Shown in pieces: positions 1 through 7,382 of a stretch of DNA of 16,459 nucleotides. The translations under genes were made by a program, and so were the position numbers. Within the stretch, counting starts at the first letter, position 1. Each line of letters opens with the position of its first letter. The notes beneath the pieces are model-generated. The model searched no databases and had not been told where the DNA came from. It saw only the letters and a list, made by a program, of their open reading frames with translations. Source of the stretch: Scenedesmus sp. ARA3 (Eukaryota; Chlorophyta; Chlorophyceae; Sphaeropleales; Scenedesmaceae); NCBI GenBank assembly GCA_004335835.1, contig RWJK01001053.1, forward strand, positions 6,998-23,456, written 5' to 3'.

Positions 1-57
<57 letters not shown>

Positions 58-62
58 GCCAG
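1..62 (+). repeat. (GCT)18 tract forming the 3' end of an intron
   Basis: Eighteen uninterrupted GCT units fill positions 1-54, followed by GCCGCCAG ending at 62. In the frame of the downstream exon the tract would read poly-Cys, which is implausible in a TFIP11-type protein. The conserved protein begins at 63 (ELVLNPL...). I therefore read the tract as the end of an intron with acceptor AG at 61-62. The window cuts the tract, so its true length is unknown. Confidence 0.75.
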
Positions 63-728
63 GAGCTGGTGCTGAACCCGCTCACGCCGCAGCTGGAGCC
101 CTTCCACTGGGCGCTGGCCTGGCAGGGCCTGCTGCCCACGGCCCAGCTGGCAGCACTGCTAGAAGCCGCCTTCTTCCCTGCCTGGCACGCGCTGCTGCAC
201 CACTGGCTGAGCCACACGCCCAACTTTGATGAGGTCACGCGCTGGTACCTGGAATGGAAGGGCCTGTTCCCGCAGGAGCTACTGGACCACCCGCGCGTAA
301 GAGCAGGCTTCAGCACCGCCCTCAACATGATGAACAGCGCCGCAGACGGCCAGCCGCTGCCGGCGGCAGCAGCAGCAGCAGCAGCCTCAGCAGCAGGGCC
401 TGTGCCGTCGTGGAGGGCCGAACTCAACGGGTCAGGGATGGACCAGCCGGCAGCAGCAGCAAAGCCGCCACGCGGTGCGGGTGCAGCGGCAGTGGGCGAG
501 CCGAGCTTTAAGGACCTGGTGGCGCGTTATGCAGAGGAGCAGGGGCTGGACTTTGTGCCGCGTGCGGGGCGGCTGCATGATGGGCTGCAGGTGTATTCCT
601 TTGGCGGCGTGAGCTGCGTGGTGGATGCCGCACATAGCCTGGTGCGCGCGCAGCTGCAGGGCCGGGGCTGGGCGCCGGTGTCGCTGGACAAGCTGCGGCA
701 GGAGGCAGCAGCGCGGCGCGGCAGCTAG
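63..728 (+). CDS. TFIP11: C-terminal exon of TFIP11/NTR1 (STIP-like) spliceosome disassembly factor, partial
   Basis: This is the last exon, 221 residues plus TAG at 726-728, of a tuftelin-interacting protein 11 / NTR1 homologue. In the family, NTR1 activates the helicase Prp43/DHX15 to dismantle intron-lariat spliceosomes in the nucleus. What I see: the conserved GCFC-type segment (PFHWALAW, then FFPAWHALLHHWL, then NFDEVTRWYLEWKGLFP and the HPRVRAGFSTALNMMN helix), an Ala-rich linker of about 55 residues, and the typical end segment (SFKDLVARYAEEQGLDFVP ... LQVYSFGG ... WAPVSLDKL). The family's G-patch is N-terminal and would lie left of the window. The exon is taken to start after the AG at 61-62; a GTG at 69 opens the frame but is not a start codon here. 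Family assignment is by recognition of conserved blocks; no alignment was run. Confidence 0.9.
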   Translation, partial: ELVLNPLTPQLEPFHWALAWQGLLPTAQLAALLEAAFFPAWHALLHHWLSHTPNFDEVTRWYLEWKGLFPQELLDHPRVRAGFSTALNMMNSAADGQPLPAAAAAAAASAAGPVPSWRAELNGSGMDQPAAAAKPPRGAGAAAVGEPSFKDLVARYAEEQGLDFVPRAGRLHDGLQVYSFGGVSCVVDAAHSLVRAQLQGRGWAPVSLDKLRQEAAARRGS

Positions 729-800
729 CCGGCAGAGATCTCTCTGCCCTCTATAATGAGATGCAGGTGCAGTGTGTCAGCAGATCGTGAGTAGCAGTAG

Positions 801-805
801 TGTAA
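801..805 (+). terminator. Candidate TGTAA polyadenylation signal of the TFIP11-like gene
   Basis: TGTAA, the predominant poly(A) signal of volvocine and related green algae, lies 73 bases after the TAG of the TFIP11-like exon. Cleavage would be expected 10-20 bases later. A pentamer occurs often by chance; its position just past the stop is the only support. Confidence 0.4.
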
Positions 806-1375
806 GGGGTGGGTGTATGTGTGGGGCGCCTGCTAGCAGCGGGTGTCAGCCTTGTGGCTGGTGATGCAGCAGCTGCCTGCGGTGATGACAGCTGTAGGCT
901 GTTTGGCACGAGCAGTGCAGCTCTTGCTGCACAGCCTGCACTGTGATGTGTTGATCCGCAGGAAGGGTGCAGCTGAGCATTGAGGCTTGTGCGGCGCGTG
1001 TGTCGGGTGTCAGCGCGGCAGCCGTGCATGTTCACATGCAACGTTGCTGCAATGATGGCAGCCCTGCGTGATTTTGATGCTTGTTGAGCTGTTTCGCATG
1101 CGGCGAATGGCCATGGCCATGCACGCAGCTTGTGGTACAGGCCTGTGGCGCGCAGCTGCACAATCTTGTTGTGGCTTGGTGATTTGGCGGCTGCTGCATG
1201 CAAAGCATCATTACCACTACAATGCGATGGAGCCTCAGCACCCACGCCATGCCCCCGTGATCCAAAGGACGCCTGCCTGCATGCACATTATACCCTTTTG
1301 TGATGCTCATGTATATGGGCGTATGCCTCGGAATGGGGCTGGGGTGTGCAGGGCACAGCTCGTCCGCCAGTGGAT

Positions 1376-1394
1376 CTCCCTGATCATCAGGGAG
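1376..1394. promoter_or_regulatory. Perfect 9+1+9 palindrome upstream of POLH
   Basis: CTCCCTGAT, one central C, ATCAGGGAG. The two 9-base arms are exact reverse complements. It lies about 245 bases before the first POLH ATG, where a promoter or 5' UTR element could be. It could be a dimeric transcription factor site or chance; no factor is recognised. Confidence 0.35.
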
Positions 1395-1639
1395 TCCTGC
1401 AGCTGCCCGATCATGCAGAGCATTGCTTGGTGCAGCCGGCCCTAAACACAAGACATCAGAGGTGCGCCAGCACCTGATTGCACGGAGACAAAATGCAGGC
1501 AGGCATAATATGCGGCCCAAGAAGCAGTGCTGTAGGGTTGGACTTGTGTTTGCAGTGCAAAATTGAAAAGTGACAGGCCGACACGACATGTCAGGCTGGG
1601 AACCCTGTTCGTCATCTTGCTGCCGTTATCGTCGATGCA

Positions 1640-2305
1640 ATGTCGTGTATAGAAGACGCATCCGTGAGCAACTGCGATGCATGGGATGCAGGAGGCGTCG
1701 CTGACAAGGTCATGGCTCTCGCGACACCTACTGTGCCCCAAGGGGGCTTGCAGCTTGCCAACAGAGTGATCTTGCACATAGACCTGGACTGTTTTTACGC
1801 TCAAGTAGAGCAGAAGCGGCTTGGGATCCCCCGAGATGTGCCCTGCGCTGTGCAGCAGTGGAATGGTGAGGCAGCAGCTGCTGCCAAGCAGTATATGGTG
1901 TGCAACCCTGCTGCTGGCGTACAGGCATCGCTGCTAGTTCAGGGTCCCCAATAATGAAGAGCCTTGCATTTGGCCACTGCATGTGCTGGACGTTGCTGCC
2001 CTGATGTGTCCTGTTGTACTGCTCCTGCCTGCTGCACCTGCAGGCCTCATTGCAGTCAACTATGCTGCCAGGGCTGCAGGCGTCACACGCCACATGCGCG
2101 TGGCGCAGGCCAAGCAGCACTGCCCCGAGCTGCGGCTGGTGCACGTGCAGACGATAGGCTGCGTGCAGCAGCCAGCAGCTGCCCCTGGCACTGCCAGCAC
2201 TGCAGATGCAGACGGAGCCAGCACAGCCACTGCTGCAGGAAGCACCGCTGCTGCTGCAGCAGCACGCAGCCCGGCCAAGCCAGCAGGACCAGCTGCTGCT
2301 GCTGG

Positions 2306-2345
<40 letters not shown>

Positions 2346-2625
2346 GATGGCGAAGCAGCAGCAGCAAGCGGTGATGTGGAGGGGTCAGCCCTAGACAGGG
2401 GCAGCAGCAAGGCGTGCCTGCAGCGCTACAGGAAGGTGAGCCTGCTGTGTGGCGCTGCAGGTCTGAGCCGAATCATTAGCAGGCAGCACTTGCAGCTGGT
2501 TCCTTGTTGCCCTGTATGATTGGCTTGTGCATACATACATTCATTCAAGCAGCAGTGCTGTCTGATCAAGCCAGCCATGCCAGGACTTCCAGGCGCCGCT
2601 GCCAGCACAACTGCTGCCAGCACAA

Positions 2626-2656
<31 letters not shown>

Positions 2657-4113
2657 AGGCGTCTGCGCAGATCATGCGGCTGCTGGGCCAGCTCAGCCCG
2701 GGCTGCCTGCTGGAGAAGGCCTCCATTGACGAGGTCTACATTGACGCCACGCCAGCAGCGGTGAGCACAGCACCCCAGCCCAGCACTGCTAGTCAACACA
2801 CATGCAGCGCGGCTGCCGTGCTGCTCCGTGCATGTGGATGCACAAACCCTGTTGCCGCCTGGCTTATCCCACGCTGCAGCTGCCGGCTGTCCTGGCTGGC
2901 TTGCACCCTGCATCATGATGCCCACTGCCTCTGCGCGTGCATGGCTGGTCGCTGCTTGAGCAGGTGGCGGAGCTGGCTGCAGCAGAGGGCAGCAACACAG
3001 CACCAGCAACAGCAGCAGATGCGCACGGGCATGCTGGGCACGATCCGGAGCATGACGCTGGGGGTGCTGCTGCTGGCAGCGGCGGGCCTGGCGTTGCTGC
3101 GCTGCTGGCTGCTGCTGCTGGCGCCAGCGTGGTGCTTGGGGAGGGAGGGCTGCGGCCAGACAATGCATATGACAGGCTGGCAGCAGCAGGTGAGGCGATG
3201 CTACGTGGGGCGGCAGCAGCAGTTGGCTGTGCGTCAACGCAGCAGCGCTTGTTGCTGAGGTGCAACTGGAGTTTGGGGCTTTGCAGAGTTGCCTTCTCAG
3301 CATGGCTATGGAATGCTGCGTCGTGTGTATCGTCTGATGCAGGAGCTGCACGTCACCAGCAGTGCATGTCGACAGGCAGCCTTGGCCTAACCCAGCTGTT
3401 GCCGCAGTCCGCGCCCCGCTGCCTCTGCTCACTGGCCCGCCGCCCACTCGGCCCCTTCCGCTGCTGCTGCTGCTGCCGGTGTTTCCAGGCGCGGTCATTG
3501 CTGCGCGGCTGCGTGGGCAGCTGCTGGCCCAGCTGGGCTTCACTGCCTCTGCAGGCATAGGGCCCAACAAGCTGCTGGCCAAGATTGGCAGCGCCAAGAA
3601 CAAGCCCAACCAGCAGACGCTGCTGCTGCCGCGCGCAGTGGAGGCGCTGATGCAGGTGGGCTGGGGCTGGCGCTGCTGCTGCTGCTGCTGGGGCTGCTGC
3701 TGCTGATGGGGTGCATGCTGCCGCTGCGCATGATGCACTTGTGTGGCAGCTGCTGTACTGCAGCAGCACGCGTGTTTGGCACCAGCTGCACCGCAGGCGC
3801 CCTGGTGTAACCAGCTGCGTGTGTATCACGCACCCTCCAGCGGTGCTGCGGCCAGCAGGCATAACCCAATGACAAGCAGCCAGGTCCACTGCGCTGCTAC
3901 CTGAATGGAATGCATTTCTGTCGGTCTACCAGCTGTCGGGCCTGGCAGCTGCTCAAGCTAATGCTGCTGGCGCCATGTCCAAACAACTTGCACTGCAATC
4001 AATGACAGCTGCAGCAGCAAGGTGCTGCGACCGCGGCTGCGCCTGTGTCCTACGGTACACTGCTCAGACCCTACTGCTGCTGCTGCTGCTGCTGCTACTG
4101 CCGCTGCTGCCCA

Positions 4114-4160
<47 letters not shown>

Positions 4161-6254
4161 TCTGCCGCTGGGCAAGGTGAAGGGCCTGGGCGGCAAGCTT
4201 GGCGCGGCGCTGGAGGCGCTGGGCGCAGCGACAGCGGGGGCGGCAGCAGGCCTGAGTTATGAGGCACTGCTGGCTCACTTTGGGCCCAAGGCGCGGTGAG
4301 CGGGGGTGGGGTGGGTAGGGTAGGGCGGTGGAGGTAGTGGTAGTGGTGGCGGTGGTGGTGGCTGCAGAATGCAGGGTGCAGGGTGCTGGTGAGCAGCTGC
4401 AGCTGACAGCGCAGGAGTAGAGCTGCCATGTGTAGGAAGCAGACGAGGGTCTGGGCGCGCTACCAGCTGCATGATCGTGCAGCTGTGCTGAGCGTGCTGC
4501 GCTGCTGCAGGCCGCTCCAGGCCTTGCAGGGCAGCAGGCTGCTTTGCTGCCTGCTCAGCACCTGCCTTCCTGCAAGGCGTGCTGATATGCTGGGCTTGCT
4601 GCGCTGCTGCCTGTCCAGTACAGCTGCTTGGGCTCCTGCAAGGCTTGCTGATGTGCTGACTTGCTGCGCTGCCTGCTGGCTGCAGGTGGGTGTTCAACAC
4701 TGTGCGGGGCATTGATGAGGAGCCAGTCACGCCAAAGGACAAGGTGAGGGCGCGGCTGCTCCCTAGCACAACAGGCTGCAGCACACCCTGCTGCATGGCC
4801 GCATGGCCGACACAGGCAGACAGCAGGCAGCTTCTAGCATTGGGACACGCTGGCGCTGGCAGGGCAAAAAAACCTGTGTATCTGTCTACTCGGTTGCCTG
4901 CCTCCAGCGTGTATCAGTTTTCTCTGCTGCCGGCGTTTCGTGAACGCATGCTCTGCCGGCTGCTGCTGCTGCTGCTGGTCCAGGTCAAGTCCATCAACTC
5001 CTGCAAGAGCTTTGAGCCCCTCAGCAGCCTGCCCCCCCTGCAGCAGTGGCTGGGCGTGCTGGCGGCTGAGCTGGCGGAGCGCATGGCGGAAGACGAGGAC
5101 GAGCACGCCCGGCGGCCACGCAGCCTGGGTGAGCCCGCTGCTGCTGCTGCTGCTGCTGCTGCTGTGGTGGATGTGGCTTGCTGTGTGTTGTCTGTGTGGG
5201 TGCCGGCTGCAGCGTGTTGCGGCTCAGCTGCAGTGGCTGTGGTGGGCTGCGTTGCAGTCCAAATTTGTTAACCCTGAAGCTGGGGGAGTGGTTGGCAGGA
5301 GGTGGGTCGGTGAACCTGGGTTAGGGTTTGTACAGGGTTATGGAATGTATCTTGTCAAGCCGGGCCTGAGTTCGGATGGTGAGGCATGGAGGGGCCGCTG
5401 GTGCATCTATGCAGCTGGTGGTACAGCTTGCAGGAAGGCTGTGAGCACTGGCCTGCATGCGCTCGACCAGTGCAGAGTCTAGATGTGACGCACTGCTGTA
5501 CAGTATCGACTGAACAGGTTGCATTTGACCTGACACACCGCTGCCCTGCCAACAACATGCTTGCTGCCCTCTGCTATCCACGCCCCGCACACCAGTCCTG
5601 CAGTACCGCAGCGCTGCACCTGGCCTGTCTGGTGGCAGCCGTGGCACCCCGGACCGCAGCATACGCAGCGCGATGCCGCCTGCAGCCAGCAAGGACGGCG
5701 TGAGCGCTGATGTCATTGCAGCAGCAGCACTGGCACTGTTCAGGCGCATCACGCCGGCCCCCTGGCCTGTGGTGCGGCTGGCGCTGGTGGCCACTGAGTT
5801 TGTACAGCAGGGCGGGGGTGGGGGCAGCGGCGCTGCCATGGCGAGGTTCTTGGCTGGTGGGAGTGGCACGCACGGCATAGCTCAGCAGCAGACGGAGCAC
5901 AATCAGCAGCCTGAGCAGCAGCAGGCAGGCAAGGAGCAGCATGGGGCGCCGCAGAACAGTAAGCGCACCGGGCAGCACCAGACTGGCAGCGCTCCACGCA
6001 TCAAGCATGGCAAGCAGCAGCAGCAGTCGCAGATGCACCTTGAGCAGTTCATGCAGCAGCAGCAGCCAGGACCCACAGCGCAGCAGCAGCAGCAGCCAGC
6101 GGAGCATGGCACAGAGCTGCAGACTGCACCAGCAAGCGCAGCATCCCCCAGCATGAGTGTGCAGCTGGCTCAGGCCCACAGGCTGCCAGCCGCCGCCGCA
6201 CCGGCTGTGGCACTTGCTGGCCACCCCCCAGCACCATTGCTAGCAGCACCTGCA

Positions 6255-6286
<32 letters not shown>

Positions 6287-6722
6287 GCCAGCGACACACC
6301 CCAGTGCACCTCACACTGCAGCGGCAGCCGCGGCCGCACCAGCCTCCCCAATGGCAGCTGTGCCAGCAGCACGCAGGCAGGGCGATGCAGCCGCTGCAGA
6401 GCCAACAGCAGCAGGCCTGTGTCCATCAGTGCCGCCGCCGCAGCAGCAGCAGCAGCAGCAGCAGCAGGACCTGCTCTGTGACGTGGATGTTGCAGAGCAG
6501 GCCCGCATTCTGAGGGACATTGAGATACAAGGCATGCTGCAGCGCAACCAGCAGCAGCAGGGCAGGCCAACCAACACAGTTGGCAGCAGCAGCAGGAAGC
6601 GGTCACCAGCCGGCAGCAGCAAGGGCACCCAACCTGCTAAGAAGCAGGCAGGCAGGCAGCAGCAGCAGGGTGGTGGCAAGCAGAGGAGCATATCAGACTT
6701 GTTTGGGGCGCAGAAGAAGTGA
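1640..6722 (+). CDS. POLH: DNA polymerase eta, Y-family translesion polymerase (9 exons)
   Basis: Translesion polymerase that copies past UV photoproducts in the nucleus, acting with PCNA. Exons deduced from protein continuity and GT-AG sites: 1640-1865, 2044-2435, 2659-2760, 2964-3189, 3489-3655, 4159-4295, 4686-4743, 4984-5128, 5596-6722. All phases match and the sum is 859 codons plus TGA. Catalytic blocks: HIDLDCFYAQVEQKR (D48, in exon 1), AVQQWNGLIAVNYAARAAG (exons 1-2), ASIDEVYID (D230/E231, exon 3), FTASAGIGPNKLLAKI (exon 5), KVKGLGGKLG (thumb, exon 6), NTVRGID (exon 7). The little finger spans exons 8-9, with SLVLQYRSA formed across that junction. D48 to D230 is 182 residues against 102 between D13 and D115 of human Pol eta; the excess is an Ala-rich insert. 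The C-terminal 350 residues are Gln/Ala-rich and end in a PIP-like motif. The first ATG after an in-frame stop (1571) is 1640; an in-frame ATG at 1712 is an alternative. No ubiquitin-binding zinc finger is visible. Confidence 0.93.
2307..2342 (+). repeat. Exonic (GCT)12 encoding poly-Ala inside the POLH catalytic core
   Basis: Twelve GCT units in POLH exon 2, read in frame as Ala. The tract is the centre of an insert of about 85 residues (roughly residues 115-200) rich in Ala, Ser, Gly and Pro. The insert lies between the LVHVQTIG strand and the CLQRYRK segment, just before the ASIDE catalytic motif. Confidence 0.85.
2629..2658 (+). repeat. (CTG)9CAG acceptor of POLH intron 2
   Basis: Nine CTG units run straight into the acceptor CAG; the next base (2659) begins exon 3 (ASAQIMRLLG). 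There is no separate pyrimidine tract between the repeat and the AG. Intron 2 spans 2436-2658. Confidence 0.85.
3461..3488 (+). repeat. (CTG)5 tract near the acceptor of POLH intron 4
   Basis: Five CTG units at 3461-3475, then CCGGTGTTTCCAG. Exon 5 begins at 3489, completing a split Gly codon. A branch-site-like CTAAC lies near 3388. Intron 4 spans 3190-3488. Confidence 0.75.
4075..4158 (+). repeat. Long interrupted CTG tract ending at the acceptor of POLH intron 5
   Basis: About 80 bases of CTG units with a few CTA, CCG and TTG interruptions run to the acceptor CCAG at 4155-4158. Exon 6 (DLPLGKVKG) starts at 4159. Translated, the tract would be Leu or Cys homopolymer, as expected for a non-coding segment. 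Confidence 0.8.
4302..4325 (+). other. G-quadruplex-forming motif at the start of POLH intron 6
   Basis: Five consecutive G-runs of 5, 4, 3, 3 and 3 bases separated by one- or two-base loops (T, T, TA, TA), beginning six bases after the intron 6 donor GT (4296-4297). It lies on the transcribed RNA sense strand, so it could fold in both DNA and pre-mRNA. A GGT/GGTGG-rich stretch continues to about 4362. Confidence 0.75.
4568..4678 (+). repeat. Imperfect 66-base duplication before the acceptor of POLH intron 6
   Basis: The segment starting TCCTGCAAGGC at 4568 and running through a TTGCTGCGCTG block recurs at 4634 with a few differences, a period of 66 bases. The second copy carries CTGAC (branch-like, about 4656-4660) and leads into the functional acceptor GCTGCAG ending at 4685. 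Confidence 0.65.
4960..4983 (+). repeat. (CTG)6 tract at the acceptor of POLH intron 7
   Basis: Six CTG units at 4960-4977, then GTCCAG. Exon 8 (VKSINSCKSFEPL) begins at 4984. Intron 7 spans 4744-4983. Confidence 0.8.
5129..5165 (+). repeat. POLH intron 8 donor followed by a GCT tract
   Basis: The donor GTGAGCCC is followed by GCT units from 5137 to about 5162. Here the repeat is at the 5' end of the intron and is in frame with exon 8. Retention of intron 8 would extend the protein by a poly-Ala run and stop at 5271. The acceptor I use, CACCAG at 5590-5595, restores the little-finger segment SLVLQYRSA. Confidence 0.6.
6252..6284 (+). repeat. Exonic GCT tract encoding poly-Ala in the POLH tail
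   Basis: A run of about eleven GCT codons in exon 9, in frame as Ala. It belongs to the low-complexity linker between the little finger and the C-terminal PIP-like motif. Confidence 0.8.
6441..6467 (+). repeat. Exonic (CAG)9 encoding poly-Gln in the POLH tail
   Basis: Nine CAG codons after PPP in exon 9, read as Gln. They immediately precede the acidic segment DLLCDVDV and a predicted helix (AEQARILRDIEIQGMLQRN) near residues 784-801. Confidence 0.85.
6681..6704 (+). other. PIP-box-like PCNA-binding motif of Pol eta
   Basis: QRSISDLF, residues 847-854, five residues from the C-terminus. It matches Q-x-x-[ILM]-x-x-[aromatic or hydrophobic]-[aromatic], with L in place of the first aromatic residue. 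Pol eta orthologues carry PIP motifs at their C-terminus, and the basic flanks (GKQR, AQKK) suit PCNA. A functional role is inferred. Confidence 0.7.
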
Positions 6723-7382
6723 GCAGCTGCAATGCAATAGTCCAAGCATTCATGTTTCACCTGGTGCTGCAGGTGCCGGTGCGGCTGTTGCTTGGTGAGT
6801 GGCGCAAGTTGATGCTGAGCTGAAGCAGAGCTGTGCTGATTGGTAGTGAAGGCAGCCAGCAGCGGTGCAGGGTGAAAGCGCATGCTCCAGCTTGCTCAGT
6901 GCTCAGTCTGCGAGGCGCAGCATGCTGCTTGCAGCCTGTCGTGCTGCTGTGCGCTGCTTGCAGAACTGCCGGCCCGCACTGCAGCCAGCCAGCATAAGAG
7001 GCTCTTGCAGCAGCACACCAGCTGCTTGTCTACTTCATGCCTGCGCATAACAAAAGGCACCGCTATGCCACAGCACATGCCTGCATGCTGTGCAACTTGC
7101 GCTGCTGCAGCGTCTAGCGGTGCTGCTGATGCTGACACCCCCGCTGTCTGTTGTCTGCTGCCTGCCTCTCTGCACAGTGCACGTGTGCCGACTGCCTCGC
7201 AGCTGGCGCGCTGTGCTGCTCCTCACATATCCAGCGCTACGCGACTCATTGGCTGGCTTGTGGCATCACTTGCTGCTGCTGCCCCAGTGATGCCTGCTTT
7301 TAGCAGCAGCAGCGTTGCCGCCAGAGCTGGGTCTCCAATGCAGTCTGCTGCATGCTGGGCTGTACTGCCTTGTGCACTGCAG
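6723..7382 (+). other. Spacer or unresolved 5' exons of the MYND gene
   Basis: This stretch follows the POLH stop. An open frame runs from 6882 through 7502 in the same phase as the first exon I accept for the MYND gene. Its product is rich in Cys, Ala and Ser with no recognisable domain, so I cannot tell 5' coding exon from 5' UTR or intron. No TGTAA appears just after the POLH stop; TGCAA at 6729-6733 is the nearest similar pentamer. Confidence 0.4.

Larger units (their letters stand above)
729..1639. other. Spacer between TFIP11-like and POLH genes
   Basis: This stretch holds the 3' UTR of the upstream gene and the presumed promoter and 5' UTR of the polymerase gene. Open frames exist on both strands, but none shows a recognisable domain. 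A hyphenated palindrome at 1376-1394 is the only ordered element I see. A TGACA/TGTCA inverted pair (1571-1575 and 1589-1593) lies about 50 bases before the first ATG of POLH. Confidence 0.6.

Noticed and set aside
1032..1589. Long minus-strand open frame in the spacer
   Set aside because: Rich in Cys, His and Arg with no conserved block; it spans the promoter side of POLH and overlaps another open frame on the opposite strand.
2864..3258. Plus-strand frame with many Leu (VLLLAAAGLALLRCWLLLLAP) as a membrane protein
   Set aside because: It is the wrong frame of POLH exon 4; the correct frame continues the polymerase and joins exon 5 in phase.
4302..4325. GGGTAGGGTAGGG as an interstitial telomere
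   Set aside because: The units are irregular and do not match the TTTAGGG or TTTTAGGG repeats of green algae; a G-quadruplex motif explains it.
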